Of a stretch of 64,000 bases of DNA, positions 26,396-35,435 are shown one piece after another. The stretch comes from Fibrobacter sp. UWP2 (GTDB lineage Bacteria > Fibrobacterota > Fibrobacteria > Fibrobacterales > Fibrobacteraceae). The stretch is taken from NCBI RefSeq assembly GCF_900141705.1, contig NZ_FQYM01000011.1, positions 1-64,000 of the forward strand. The letters run 5' to 3'. The notes below the pieces were generated by a model that saw nothing but the letters and a program-made list of their open reading frames with translations, was not told the DNA's origin and made no database searches. Position 1 is the first letter of the stretch; every line of letters starts with the position of its first letter. Made by a program: the position numbers and the translations under genes.

Positions 26396-26430
26396 GAAAA
26401 AAGCAAGCCATGAAGGCTTGCTTTTTCTTT
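26396..26430. terminator. Bidirectional terminator
   Basis: GAAAAAAGCAAGCC-ATGA-GGCTTGCTTTTTC lies between convergent glgE and the 26431 gene. Confidence 0.9.
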
Positions 26431-27228
26431 TTAGAAGGAGAATGTCTTGCCTATGAAGACCTCCGCCCCTTTGAGCGAGGCGAGCGTCACGCCGCCACGG
26501 AAACCGGTGGGGTGGAAGTACGAGAACGTAATGGGAATGTACGTGGTGTTGGCTTCGTCGTTGATGTCCTCCTTGGTCCAGTCGAACTGGAACGAAAGCC
26601 CGCCGTATTTCCCGTTTTGCCCAATGTAGCTGCCCAGCCAAAGCGACACGACGGGGGAGAACCCGTAACCGTCGTCGTAGTTCTTGACGTGCATTTGGTT
26701 GTCCTCGAGTTCGCTTCTCCGGTCGTCAAAATCGCCGCCACCCTGGAAGGCCCTCATGCCTCCGCCAAAGCCTAAGAATACGTTGAACGGATGGAACTCG
26801 GCGCCGACCGTCAGCTGTTCCTGTAATGCCCAAAAGCTGTGGCTTTTCTCGTCGCCGCCATTGCTGAGCCAGTAACTGTAATTGTCGGCGCAGTTCTCTT
26901 TTTTGTCGCAGGCGAAGTTCAGCTTGCCGCCAAACCCGCCAACGTGGGTGCTGATGAACAGGGGGGACGCGATTCCGCCGAAATGGAACGAGCCTCCCAC
27001 AATGCCGCCGCCACCGTATATCTGGTCGGTGTTGAACCAGGACTCGTGTAACAGACCGACGCCGTCTACAGAAAGCTGAAATTCGGCTTGCTTGGAATCG
27101 GGTGCCGATCTGGCTTGGTGGACGATGGGTGTCGGCAGGCTTCCCATGGATCGGAAAGATGTGCTGACGCAACCGCTAAGGGCGATGCAGGAACCGCAAG
27201 TTAATACGGAAAGAATAGATCTTTTCAT
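26431..27228 (-). CDS. Predicted lipoprotein, Gly/aromatic-rich barrel-like
   Basis: 265 residues from the ATG at 27228, where TTTGGAGA supplies an SD; the frame is open further upstream but lacks signals. The signal peptide has the lipobox IALSGC (about residue 20). The mature part has repeated Gly-rich aromatic strands (GGGGIVGGSFHFGG, FNVFLGFGGGMRAF) and ends IGKTFSF, a terminal Phe as in outer-membrane barrels. A lipid anchor plus barrel-like strands is an odd mix. Family not recognised. Confidence 0.75.
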   Translation of the reverse strand: MKRSILSVLTCGSCIALSGCVSTSFRSMGSLPTPIVHQARSAPDSKQAEFQLSVDGVGLLHESWFNTDQIYGGGGIVGGSFHFGGIASPLFISTHVGGFGGKLNFACDKKENCADNYSYWLSNGGDEKSHSFWALQEQLTVGAEFHPFNVFLGFGGGMRAFQGGGDFDDRRSELEDNQMHVKNYDDGYGFSPVVSLWLGSYIGQNGKYGGLSFQFDWTKEDINDEANTTYIPITFSYFHPTGFRGGVTLASLKGAEVFIGKTFSF

Positions 27229-27299
27229 TTTTTTTCTCCAAATAAACCACATACAACAAAAAGAATATACGATATTTTGTACAAATTTAAAACCCCGCT

Positions 27300-29813
27300 C
27301 TATAGCAAAGAAATGGACTTTATGGAGCACTTTTCATTTGAGTGCAACGACTGCAATGTCAAGCGGGAAGCGGAAAGCGAGCCGTTTGGCGTTACCAGGG
27401 TGTTGACGATTTCAGACAAAGGTAAAATTTTAGACACGAAGTCATTTTGCAAACGATTGTTGCCTAAATTGGCGGATCCTACGGGTTTTGTGTCAAAATA
27501 GACGGTTGTGTTCTCGCAGGTCCCGGGGACGAATTCCACGAAGAGGCTTTTGAATTTGTCCATGGACCGTATTTCGCCTAGGCTGATGTGTACGCCGTCG
27601 TAGCGGTTGCCAAAGGCGATGTCGAGGACGTTTTTTCCGTTGAACTGCGATTCCGCAATTTGAACGGTGTTGGACCAGGGGGTGATGGCGTATTCGCTGT
27701 TCGGGTAGATTTTGTCGCTGGTGACTGCGCTTGGTGCTGGCTCCAAGGCTCGTGTATTCGTGATGATGCGTGGCTCTGAGAGCGTGACCTTGGCTCCATT
27801 GGAATTCAGGATCAAGCGGAACCAGCGATGCTTTTCCAATGCTTCCGTGTTGGCGGGCAGTTGCCAGCGGAGGGTGTGCTCGGATCCGTCTTGGGTCACG
27901 TTTTGCTCTGTGAGCTGGACTTGCCCTCCGCCATTTTTGACATAGGTGAGCAAAAGTTCCGCCTTCATCCAGTTGCTTTTGGGCGAATCCACCTTGATCT
28001 TGATTTCAAAAGAACTCCCCGAAGGAGGAACGGTGGCACTTTGGAATGTGGCCACTTTTTGCCAACCGGCGGGCAGTTGGAATTCTACGGTGTTCTCGGA
28101 TTCGCTGGCGCCTTTGTTATAGTCGTAGCGTGCGTAAGCGAGGTCTTGTGTTTGTAAGACACCGCCGTTTTTGATGATGTCGGGCATGGCGGTTTGGTCC
28201 ATGCAGCTGGCGCTTGGCGCAAAGAATCCGTTGAGCATGGGGTTCCTGAACGTCTTGGCGTCGTAATCGTAGTCCTGCTTGGCGACCTCGCAAAGGACCC
28301 TCCAAATGTCGGTCTGCATGCCAGCGAGAACCTGCGGGTCTATAGTGCCGTCCTTGACGGGCGATTCAATATGCCTGCCGCTTATGGCTTCGCCGTATCT
28401 CGGGTGCGTGGGGTCGATCCCGTAAGCCGCCTTCGCTGTGGAACGACCTTCGGGATTTTCGAATTTTATGTCCTTATCGGTAATAGTATGGGCGCAATCC
28501 GAACGCATTGAGAGCTCGCCGTTGCACTTGAGGTCCAAGGCACTAGCCGTCGGGATGAATGTGCTGACGGCTTGGTTTAACTTGTCTGTTTCCCACTCGG
28601 TATTGAGTTCCACGTCGATGCCAAAGGAGTCGAAGCCGACTCTGTAATACATGGTGCCGGGAATGGCCTCCATCATGCCTTCGCGCAAACTTTCGTACAT
28701 GGTTTGGGGGAAGGGGTAGGTGCTGCCCTGCACAAAATCGAGCCTCGAAATTCCGTAAGCCGTTTTGCTCTCGTCTTCGGATGCGGTCCTGTACTTGCGA
28801 TTGTAGGCGAACGTTGTCAGAGGTGTTAAAGAGTACCCAAAGTGGCTGCTCGCCCTCCCCAGGACCTTGCCCGCCAAGCTGGCGAAACGGTTCAGGTCGT
28901 AGTAGGTGTTGGCATGGCTAGGATCTTTGCCTTTGAGTTGCCCCTGCGCCACCAGCACGGCGGGGAACCCCTTGTAATTGGCCGCTTTACGGTATTCGCC
29001 AAATAAAAACCGACTTTCGGCGGTACTGGAGTCATGCCTTTCGGTATCGGTTTGATATAGCAGTAGGTCGCGTGCGCCAGGTCCCTTGATGAGGTCGTTG
29101 AACGCTTCCGCCGAGGCGACACCGCCCTCGGTCGCCCAGAAGTCGATAGTCGAAATCAGCCCTCGCGGCATGACTGCTCCCTGGTGCGGCGAATCCAACG
29201 ATGCGTAGAGGCGGATGGGGGCTTCGGTTTTGCTGCGCGTTATATCGTAGCGGTAGGCGGCATAGCGCCCGATGATGCCTCCCTGGCTAATGCCGAGTGC
29301 AATAAAGCCGTCTTCTGCCCTGTTGGGGAAGGGAAGCTGACTGTTGGAATTCAGGTAGTGCATCAGGTTGACCAGGGATTCTGCGTTGCTTGTGAGCGAC
29401 CTTCGCACCGTTTGCGAAAACTGCACTAGAACAGGCGTGTATCCCAGGGACTTGAGCATCGCCGGGATGCCGAATTCGCGGGTGTCCTGCTCGAATTGGT
29501 CGAGTGTTCTCTGTTCGTCGGTGCTCAAGTGGATCCCGTCGATAATCAAAAACGGGCGTTCCAGGTATATCCCGAATTCGCCGGCGTCGCTTTCGGGGGC
29601 GTCAATAATACGGATGCGTACTTTGTGAATGTAACTATTGAAGAAACTTTTTAAAGAAGTCGCTGCGGTGTCGCTGGCGCAGCGCATGAACTGTTTTGCA
29701 AGGCAGGGGGAAACCCCGTTGCTGAGTTCAAAAAAATAAAGGTCCGTACTTTTGGCAAATGGGAGGCCCACGAGCGCAAGCAGCAATGCCATTGTTTTTA
29801 TGGTAAATTTCAT
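27300..29813 (-). CDS. Secreted alpha/beta-hydrolase (lipase-like) with binding module
   Basis: 837 residues. A signal peptide ends near FAKS (about 21). Residues 90-330 look like an alpha/beta hydrolase: IALGISQGGIIGRYAA holds the GxSxG nucleophile elbow and LYASLDSPHQGA the following strand, as in lipase and PGAP1-like folds. The region after 560 has two beta-sandwich modules reminiscent of carbohydrate-binding domains. Its ATG overlaps the upstream gene's TAA (TAATG), so the two are translationally coupled. Substrate unknown; ester or glycan-linked acyl hydrolysis is plausible. Confidence 0.8.
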   Translation of the reverse strand: MKFTIKTMALLLALVGLPFAKSTDLYFFELSNGVSPCLAKQFMRCASDTAATSLKSFFNSYIHKVRIRIIDAPESDAGEFGIYLERPFLIIDGIHLSTDEQRTLDQFEQDTREFGIPAMLKSLGYTPVLVQFSQTVRRSLTSNAESLVNLMHYLNSNSQLPFPNRAEDGFIALGISQGGIIGRYAAYRYDITRSKTEAPIRLYASLDSPHQGAVMPRGLISTIDFWATEGGVASAEAFNDLIKGPGARDLLLYQTDTERHDSSTAESRFLFGEYRKAANYKGFPAVLVAQGQLKGKDPSHANTYYDLNRFASLAGKVLGRASSHFGYSLTPLTTFAYNRKYRTASEDESKTAYGISRLDFVQGSTYPFPQTMYESLREGMMEAIPGTMYYRVGFDSFGIDVELNTEWETDKLNQAVSTFIPTASALDLKCNGELSMRSDCAHTITDKDIKFENPEGRSTAKAAYGIDPTHPRYGEAISGRHIESPVKDGTIDPQVLAGMQTDIWRVLCEVAKQDYDYDAKTFRNPMLNGFFAPSASCMDQTAMPDIIKNGGVLQTQDLAYARYDYNKGASESENTVEFQLPAGWQKVATFQSATVPPSGSSFEIKIKVDSPKSNWMKAELLLTYVKNGGGQVQLTEQNVTQDGSEHTLRWQLPANTEALEKHRWFRLILNSNGAKVTLSEPRIITNTRALEPAPSAVTSDKIYPNSEYAITPWSNTVQIAESQFNGKNVLDIAFGNRYDGVHISLGEIRSMDKFKSLFVEFVPGTCENTTVYFDTKPVGSANLGNNRLQNDFVSKILPLSEIVNTLVTPNGSLSASRLTLQSLHSNEKCSIKSISLL

Positions 29814-31087
29814 TACTTTACCTCCAGGGAAAATTTTTGTTGAGAGACCGTTACGCCGTCATTCAATTTGATGCGGATTTGTTGAACGCCCGCCGAAGGG
29901 AACTCCAAGTTGACCTGGTTCATGGGGGCGAGGACTTCGCATTTTGCCGAGGTGCAGATTTCTGCCTCTGGCATTTTCCCGCTTGTAGAAATCACAAAGG
30001 ACGGGTCGTAAACGAAGGTGACTTTTGACGTGCCGGTGTACGATGTCGGGATGCCCGCCACGAGCAAGTGGTAATCGTTGAGCTTGGTGCTGTTGCAAAG
30101 CGTATCTTGGCAAGTGGCGTAACTATAGTCTAGGCTCGCGACCAGCAAGGGGATGGTTTTCATTTCGTAGGCGGCTGCGGTGCTGCCCGCGTCCAGGTAA
30201 AGCTGCTTGGGATTTGCAATGACGCTGTCCCTAATTCGGTTGCGGTCGACAAGGTAGAGACTCTTGTACCACCCGTCACGCGATTCCTTGGGGCTGAGGC
30301 TGTCGCTTTTCAAGAACCTTGAAATTTGCCGGTGTTCTCCCTCGGAGAGCACAAAGCTGGAGGCGGTTTGCGCTTGCCATGCTGCGCGTTTCTGGACGTC
30401 GTAGTGAGCCGATGTGGCTGGGATGGGCTCGTCGCCCCACAGGTCTGCGCGCACAGTCGAACTGGGGTCCACATTTGCAAACGGGTAAGTGTTTTCTTTG
30501 GAGTCCTGAATTGTGAAGGTAGCCTTTGTTCCCGAGGGCGCCCCCCTTTGAGTGCAACTTAAAACAATGTCGTCTACAAAAAGGGTTGTGTACTGGTAGC
30601 CTTTCACGTTAAAGAGTCCAATCCATATTTTTTGCAGTTCGAGCTTGCTGCCTGCGGCAAGTTCTGTTACGGAGATTTTCAAGGAGCTCGTCTTGTTGGC
30701 GGCAAGGTCTGCAAAATGCACTTGGCCGGTTCCAAAGTCGCCCTCTATCCACACGCCGAATTTGACGTTTTGTGTGGCGCGCGCCTTTAGGGAGAGCGTC
30801 CCTCCGTTGACTTTTACGGGCATGGCGTTAAACACGAGAGCCCCTTTCCAGTCGGCAGTTTCGCTATTTTGGCCCGAAAGGCGGATGTAGGGGAATTTCA
30901 TGTTCTCGAAGTCGCCCCAGTTGGCATTCCATTCGGGGAATTCGGGGAAGGTCGCCCCGGCTTGTTCCATGTGGCCGGGGGTATTGTTGCCGTTGTACAG
31001 GATTGTCTCTTCGCAAACCTGCGCATGATTGACCGTGGCAAGGACAACGCCTGCCAAGGCTATTGATTTGAACAACCTACTTTTCAT
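29813..31087 (-). CDS. Secreted beta-sandwich protein, first gene of the hydrolase operon
   Basis: 424 residues. GGAGGACACCT gives the SD. A signal peptide ends near NHA (about 22). Residues 25-185 resemble a carbohydrate-binding-like module (WKGALVFNAMPVKV, VKFGVWIEGDFGTGQVHF, YTTLFVDDIVLSC). The second half has LYLVDRNRIRD and Cys pairs and is not recognised. Probably acts outside the cell together with the coupled hydrolase. Confidence 0.75.
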   Translation of the reverse strand: MKSRLFKSIALAGVVLATVNHAQVCEETILYNGNNTPGHMEQAGATFPEFPEWNANWGDFENMKFPYIRLSGQNSETADWKGALVFNAMPVKVNGGTLSLKARATQNVKFGVWIEGDFGTGQVHFADLAANKTSSLKISVTELAAGSKLELQKIWIGLFNVKGYQYTTLFVDDIVLSCTQRGAPSGTKATFTIQDSKENTYPFANVDPSSTVRADLWGDEPIPATSAHYDVQKRAAWQAQTASSFVLSEGEHRQISRFLKSDSLSPKESRDGWYKSLYLVDRNRIRDSVIANPKQLYLDAGSTAAAYEMKTIPLLVASLDYSYATCQDTLCNSTKLNDYHLLVAGIPTSYTGTSKVTFVYDPSFVISTSGKMPEAEICTSAKCEVLAPMNQVNLEFPSAGVQQIRIKLNDGVTVSQQKFSLEVK

Positions 31088-31119
31088 AGGTGTCCTCCAA
31101 AATGTTGGGATATATCAAG

Positions 31120-31162
31120 GACGGCTGCTTTAGCCGTGCAAAAAGATTCTTTGGCGAATCTT
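31120..31162. repeat. Two adjacent hairpins upstream of the hydrolase operon
   Basis: ACGGCT-GCTTT-AGCCGT and AAGATTC-TTTGGC-GAATCTT lie back to back in the presumed promoter region (minus strand gene). They may be operator sites. No convincing -10 was found. Confidence 0.35.
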
Positions 31163-31173
31163 GCCGGGAATTA

Positions 31174-31214
31174 TAAAAAAAGAAATTGCGCCGTAAAGGG
31201 GGTGGGCGCAATTT
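31174..31214 (-). terminator. Terminator of the LytS-type kinase gene
   Basis: Stem AAATTGCGCC/GGCGCAATTT, with a T7 run on the minus strand. Confidence 0.85.
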
Positions 31215-31245
31215 TGATTATTTTGCAAACAACTGTAGACAGCCT

Positions 31246-32460
31246 TTAGTTACTACTAGAATCTAGTAGTAATTTGAGGTATGTGCAGTAGGTGTCGCCG
31301 ACGACCTCTGCCTTGTATTCGTATTTGTCGGGGTAAAGGAGTTCCAGTCTTTTTTTGAAGGTGGTGAGTCCAAGGCCGCTCGATTTGGAATTCGATTTTC
31401 GCGGACGGTTTGAATTCTCGGCGGTAAACTGCAAGGTGTTGCCGCTTTGTACTATGGAGATGTGGGCAAAGTTGTTTCCCTCGGTGCTGCTGCTGTGCTT
31501 CATGGCGTTTTCCATGAGCGGCATGGCTACGAGCGGGGCGACTTGGATGTTCGGGTCTTCAAGCTTGGTCTCGAACTTGAAATCGAACGATTCGTCAAGC
31601 CTCAATTTTTCGAGTTCGGCATACTTTTCTAATATGTCGACATCGTCTTTGAGGGCGATGGTCTTGTCGGAGGTCTGGTAGAGCATCACGCGCAAAAGCT
31701 TGGAGAGTTTTGCCATGGAGTTCTCGGCCCGCTTGGGGTCAATTTGGATGAGCGCCGAGATGTTGTTCAGCGTGTTGAACAAAAAGTGCGGGCTGAGTTG
31801 GTTCTTTAAAAAGTCCAGCTCGTACTGGAGTTCCGAACGCTTTTGCTCGCGGGCAAAAAAGAGTTGCACGACCTGCCTGACAATGAGGTTGTAAAATACG
31901 GAGATGACACACACGAGAACGACAAGTAAAATGAACGAGATGATAGTCCAGACGCTTAGATGCCCCTTGACAAACGAGAAACAGTACGTACTGAAAAAGT
32001 ACCCGACGCCTTCGCCTGGAGTACGGTCTAGTAAAAAGAATACAATTTCGCGCAGGAACAGGGCAAGAAAGATTAATAGAGAATTGTATACAAAGTAAGA
32101 TAAGTAGTGCTTTTTGAAAATGCAGCGGGGCACAAGGAATTTTTGGTTTGCCGAGAAAATCACGACCGTCATGATGAGCGGAGTGTAGTAGGCGACAAAG
32201 TTACGGGGATTGATGGAACTTTGGGTGTAATAGTTCGGGTCCAGCAAAAGAACGATCGGGAACAGCAAAAAGAACGCCCATAATAAGAAGTTCGCCACAA
32301 ATGGCGGAACGGGGTATTTGAGGCTGACATTTTCGTCTTCCAGTACTTTGCGGAGGCGTTTTTCGTTGCGTTCCAGGTCTAGGTCCTGGAGGTTTTGGAA
32401 TATGCCTCGCTGGTTCTCGAAGAAGTGCGTAATGACATTTTTGGGTTGTTTTTCACTCAT
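31246..32460 (-). CDS. LytS/YehU-type sensor histidine kinase, orphan
   Basis: 404 residues. About four membrane segments lie between 55 and 200. A coiled segment is followed by the His_kinase domain: phospho-acceptor in QLSPHFLFNTLNNISALI (His near 221), N-box VAMPLMENAMKHSS and G-box SSGLGLTTFKKRLELLY. Such kinases normally pair with a LytTR response regulator, and none is adjacent. A TAATTT box ends 7 nt before the ATG and no SD is present, so the mRNA is probably leaderless. The divergent neighbour is the sigma factor. Confidence 0.9.
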   Translation of the reverse strand: MSEKQPKNVITHFFENQRGIFQNLQDLDLERNEKRLRKVLEDENVSLKYPVPPFVANFLLWAFFLLFPIVLLLDPNYYTQSSINPRNFVAYYTPLIMTVVIFSANQKFLVPRCIFKKHYLSYFVYNSLLIFLALFLREIVFFLLDRTPGEGVGYFFSTYCFSFVKGHLSVWTIISFILLVVLVCVISVFYNLIVRQVVQLFFAREQKRSELQYELDFLKNQLSPHFLFNTLNNISALIQIDPKRAENSMAKLSKLLRVMLYQTSDKTIALKDDVDILEKYAELEKLRLDESFDFKFETKLEDPNIQVAPLVAMPLMENAMKHSSSTEGNNFAHISIVQSGNTLQFTAENSNRPRKSNSKSSGLGLTTFKKRLELLYPDKYEYKAEVVGDTYCTYLKLLLDSSSN

Positions 32461-32467
32461 AATGGTA

Positions 32468-32473
32468 AAATTA
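32468..32473 (-). promoter_or_regulatory. -10 box of the kinase gene (leaderless start)
   Basis: TAATTT on the minus strand, 7 nt before the ATG at 32460. Confidence 0.45.
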
Positions 32474-32509
32474 GGTCAAAAATTCGCTTTTTGCACCCCC
32501 AAAATGACA

Positions 32510-32591
32510 TTTTCGTGACGAAAACACCATTTTTCAAGACAAAAAAACAATTTAACTTTTGCGAACGGCATTCCCGATAGTGACACTGTCA
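32510..32591. promoter_or_regulatory. Palindromes between kinase and sigma genes
   Basis: TTTTCGT-G-ACGAAAA (32510-32524) and TGACA-C-TGTCA (32581-32591) are both perfect, odd-centred dyads in the divergent control region. They could be operators. Confidence 0.4.
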
Positions 32592-32646
32592 TTTGGTTGC
32601 GGAGGTAAATTTCTACCTGTAAACAACTTAAACTACAGAGGTCACT

Positions 32647-33501
32647 ATGAATTCGAATGCACGTACAAGAGATGAAAGGGATATTTACTTTCAGTACTTG
32701 AGCGAGATTTCCAAGTATCCTCTGCTTACCAAGGAACAGGAAAAGGTTCTCCTCAAAAAAATCAAGGAAGGCAGCCGCGCCGCCCTGGATTTGCTCGTCA
32801 AGTCCAACCTGCGTTTTGTGGTGAATATTGCCAACCTTTACAAGGGCCAGGGCCTCGAAGTGGGCGAACTCATTAGCGAAGGCAATATGGGCCTTATTGA
32901 AGCCGCCCGCCGTTTTGACCCGAACCAAAAAATCAAGTTTATTAGCTACGCCGTCTGGTGGGTTCGCCAGAACATCACCCGCGCCATTGCCGAGAAGGGA
33001 CGCATGGTCCGCATTAGCGCCGAAAAGGAACTGGTGCTCCGCCGCTTTAGCAAAAAGGGCGGCAAGCTCCGCCAGGTCGTGGGTGGCGGCTACGTGCTGG
33101 ATCCCGACAGCCTCGTGGGCGTTTCCAAGTACAAGGCCGACTCCATCGAGAAGATTTTGATGATGGGTTGCCGCACCGCTTCCCTCGAAGCCCCGGTTGG
33201 CGAAGACGGCGACTCCACCTTGGGCGAATGCCTCGCTGCCGAGGACGTGCGCTCTGACGAGGTTGCCGAGAAGATCGACCGTAGCGAAGTCTTTGAAAAG
33301 GTGATGTCGCAGAACCTTTCCGCCCAAGAGAAGGACATAATCAAGCTTTACTTTGGTTTCAACATGGATGCCGACTTGAATCTCAAGGAAATTGCCCCGA
33401 TGGTGGGACTCTCCAAGGAACGCGTGCGCCAGCTCAAGGAAACCGCTTTGGCAAAGCTCCGCAACGACCAGATTGAACGTTTGCTGAATGAAGCCGCCTA
33501 A
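32647..33501 (+). CDS. rpoD: RpoD-type RNA polymerase sigma factor, short form
   Basis: 284 residues. No region 1.1 and only a short region 1.2 (DIYFQYLSEISKYPLLT). Region 2 has LVKSNLRFVVNIANLYKGQGLEVGELISEGNMGLIEAARRFDP and the -10 recognition helix FISYAVWWVRQNI. Region 3 follows, then region 4 with LKEIAPMVGLSKERVRQLKETALAKLR. Length and layout match the primary sigma of Bacteroidota, which reads TAnnTTTG. That fits the -10 boxes seen here. An AGAGG site precedes the ATG. A second, longer sigma elsewhere cannot be excluded. Confidence 0.9.
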   Translation: MNSNARTRDERDIYFQYLSEISKYPLLTKEQEKVLLKKIKEGSRAALDLLVKSNLRFVVNIANLYKGQGLEVGELISEGNMGLIEAARRFDPNQKIKFISYAVWWVRQNITRAIAEKGRMVRISAEKELVLRRFSKKGGKLRQVVGGGYVLDPDSLVGVSKYKADSIEKILMMGCRTASLEAPVGEDGDSTLGECLAAEDVRSDEVAEKIDRSEVFEKVMSQNLSAQEKDIIKLYFGFNMDADLNLKEIAPMVGLSKERVRQLKETALAKLRNDQIERLLNEAA

Positions 33502-33529
33502 CTTTTCTCTTATTCTCTCTCTTTCCTTT

Positions 33530-33557
33530 AAAAACCGGTCTTTTAGACCGGTTTTTT
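33530..33557 (+). terminator. Terminator of rpoD
   Basis: AAAAACCGGTCT-TTT-AGACCGGTTTTTT. Confidence 0.92.
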
Positions 33558-33590
33558 CCGTTTTTCTCCCCCGCGGAGCGTTGGAAATTG

Positions 33591-33596
33591 TATTTT
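33591..33596 (+). promoter_or_regulatory. -10 box of the S41 protease gene (leaderless start)
   Basis: TATTTT, exactly 6 nt before the ATG at 33603. It lies in a T-run, so the match is weaker evidence than the others. Confidence 0.35.
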
Positions 33597-33602
33597 TTTG
33601 CT

Positions 33603-35405
33603 ATGAATTTTGGTATACTGAATTTCCGCAACTTTTTTGTTGCCTCCCTTTCTGCCTTGTGCCTTGCCAATGCCGCAACCGACAAGCAGACCCCTCCCGG
33701 TGATTTTTACGACGAAGTCTCCCGACTCAACAAAGTCCTCTCCGAGGTGAACCGCAAGTACGTTGAGGACGTGAACCCCACGGAACTGACCGATGCCGCG
33801 CTGAACGGCATCCGCAACATTTTGGACCCGCATACCACGGTGTTTACCCCCAAGGACTACGAAGGCCTCAAGGTCTCCATGGAGGGCAAGTTCGGTGGCG
33901 TGGGCATTACCATTAGCCTTCGCGACAACATTTTGACGGTGATTTCCCCGCTTTCGGGAACGCCCGCCTTTAGGCTAGGCATCCGTGCCGGCGACCGCAT
34001 CCGCAAAATTGACGGCAAGGACACCAAGGGACTCTCCCTGGACGACGCCGTGAGCAAGCTTCGCGGTAAGATCGGCACCGACGTGACGGTTTCCATTGAA
34101 CGCGAGGGCGTGCCCGACCTCATGGACTTCACCATTACCCGTGCCGAGATCATTGTTCACGCGGTGCCCTACTACGGCATGGTCACAAGCGACATTGGCT
34201 ACATCAAGCTGGCGACCTTTAGCGACAAGACGACGAGCGATGTGGAAAACGCCATCAAGAACCTGCAAAAGCAGGGGATGAAGAAGATTATCCTCGACAT
34301 GCGCTACAACCCGGGTGGCCTTTTGAACCAGGCCATCGAGATTAGCGAACTCTTCCTCAAGAAGGGCAACGTGATTGTGAGTACCCGCGGTCGCACGCAG
34401 CGCACCGAAAGCCGCGCCCGTCGTGATGGCATGGTCAAGGCGGACATGCCGATGGTCGTGCTTGTGAACCAGGGGTCTGCGAGTGCTGCCGAGATTGTGT
34501 CGGGTGCCTTGCAGGATTGGGACCGCGCCCTCATTGTGGGCAAGACCTCCTTTGGTAAGGGCTCGGTGCAGACGATTTTCCCGCTCGACAACCAGGGTAA
34601 CGCCCTCAAGTTGACGACCGCCTTCTACTACCTCCCGTTCGGTCGCTGCATCAACAAGCCCGAGAACGGCATCAAGGGACTTTCCCTGCAAGACGAGGAA
34701 GAGGCCGAAGAAGAAGGGGCCGAGGTCAAGGATACGGCCAAGGCCGATACCGCGAAGCGCGATACGTTCTATACCAACAATGGCCGCATGATGTTTGGCG
34801 GCGGCGGCATTACGCCCGACGTGGACGTGGAACTCTCCCCGATGCCCTGGGTGATGCAGGTTCAGGAACGCATGGCCATGTACTTCAAGTTTGCCGTGAA
34901 GGCGCGTCCGGGCCTGGATGCGAGTGGCGTGAAGATTGACGCCAACTGGAACGTGCCCGATTCCCTCTACAAGCAGTTCAAGGAATACTGCATGAAGGAC
35001 ACGAACTTTATGAAGGTCAAGAGCAACGCTCTTGTGGGCGTGGACCAGCTCGAAAAGAGCATTATCCGCGAACAGAACTATATGGGCGACAGCTCCAAGA
35101 CGGTGTCGGACTCTGTTTTGGCAACGCGCATCTCCGAAATGCGCAAGGCCTTGGAAGCCAATCGCGACGCCCAGTTCGACGAGAACAAGGAGTACATCAA
35201 GGACGGCATCAAGCGCGAACTCTTGACCGCCATGGTGAACGATTCTGTGAGCACGGCGTTCTCCCTCAAGCGCGACGAGCAACTGAAGGAAGCCATCAAG
35301 TACCTGAGCGACATGAACCTCTACAAGAAGGCGATTAGCGCTCCCGATAAAAAGGCCGCCAAAAAGAACGACAAGGCCAAGAAAAGCGACAAGGCCAAAA
35401 AGTAG
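33603..35405 (+). CDS. C-terminal processing (S41) peptidase
   Basis: 600 residues from the ATG at 33603. A signal peptide ends near LANAA (about 25). A PDZ domain lies at about 85-165 (GKFGGVGITISLRDN, GIRAGDRIRKIDGKDT). The S41 core has the catalytic Ser in LVNQGSASAAEIVSGAL (about 293) and the Lys in GKTSFGKGSVQ (about 318). The C-terminal 200 residues are helical and end in a Lys/Ala repeat tail. Such proteases trim periplasmic and outer-membrane proteins. The following gene is 30 bp on. No SD is visible. Confidence 0.93.
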   Translation: MNFGILNFRNFFVASLSALCLANAATDKQTPPGDFYDEVSRLNKVLSEVNRKYVEDVNPTELTDAALNGIRNILDPHTTVFTPKDYEGLKVSMEGKFGGVGITISLRDNILTVISPLSGTPAFRLGIRAGDRIRKIDGKDTKGLSLDDAVSKLRGKIGTDVTVSIEREGVPDLMDFTITRAEIIVHAVPYYGMVTSDIGYIKLATFSDKTTSDVENAIKNLQKQGMKKIILDMRYNPGGLLNQAIEISELFLKKGNVIVSTRGRTQRTESRARRDGMVKADMPMVVLVNQGSASAAEIVSGALQDWDRALIVGKTSFGKGSVQTIFPLDNQGNALKLTTAFYYLPFGRCINKPENGIKGLSLQDEEEAEEEGAEVKDTAKADTAKRDTFYTNNGRMMFGGGGITPDVDVELSPMPWVMQVQERMAMYFKFAVKARPGLDASGVKIDANWNVPDSLYKQFKEYCMKDTNFMKVKSNALVGVDQLEKSIIREQNYMGDSSKTVSDSVLATRISEMRKALEANRDAQFDENKEYIKDGIKRELLTAMVNDSVSTAFSLKRDEQLKEAIKYLSDMNLYKKAISAPDKKAAKKNDKAKKSDKAKK

Positions 35406-35435
35406 CAGGTCCCATTGATTTTGATTCTCAACAGC

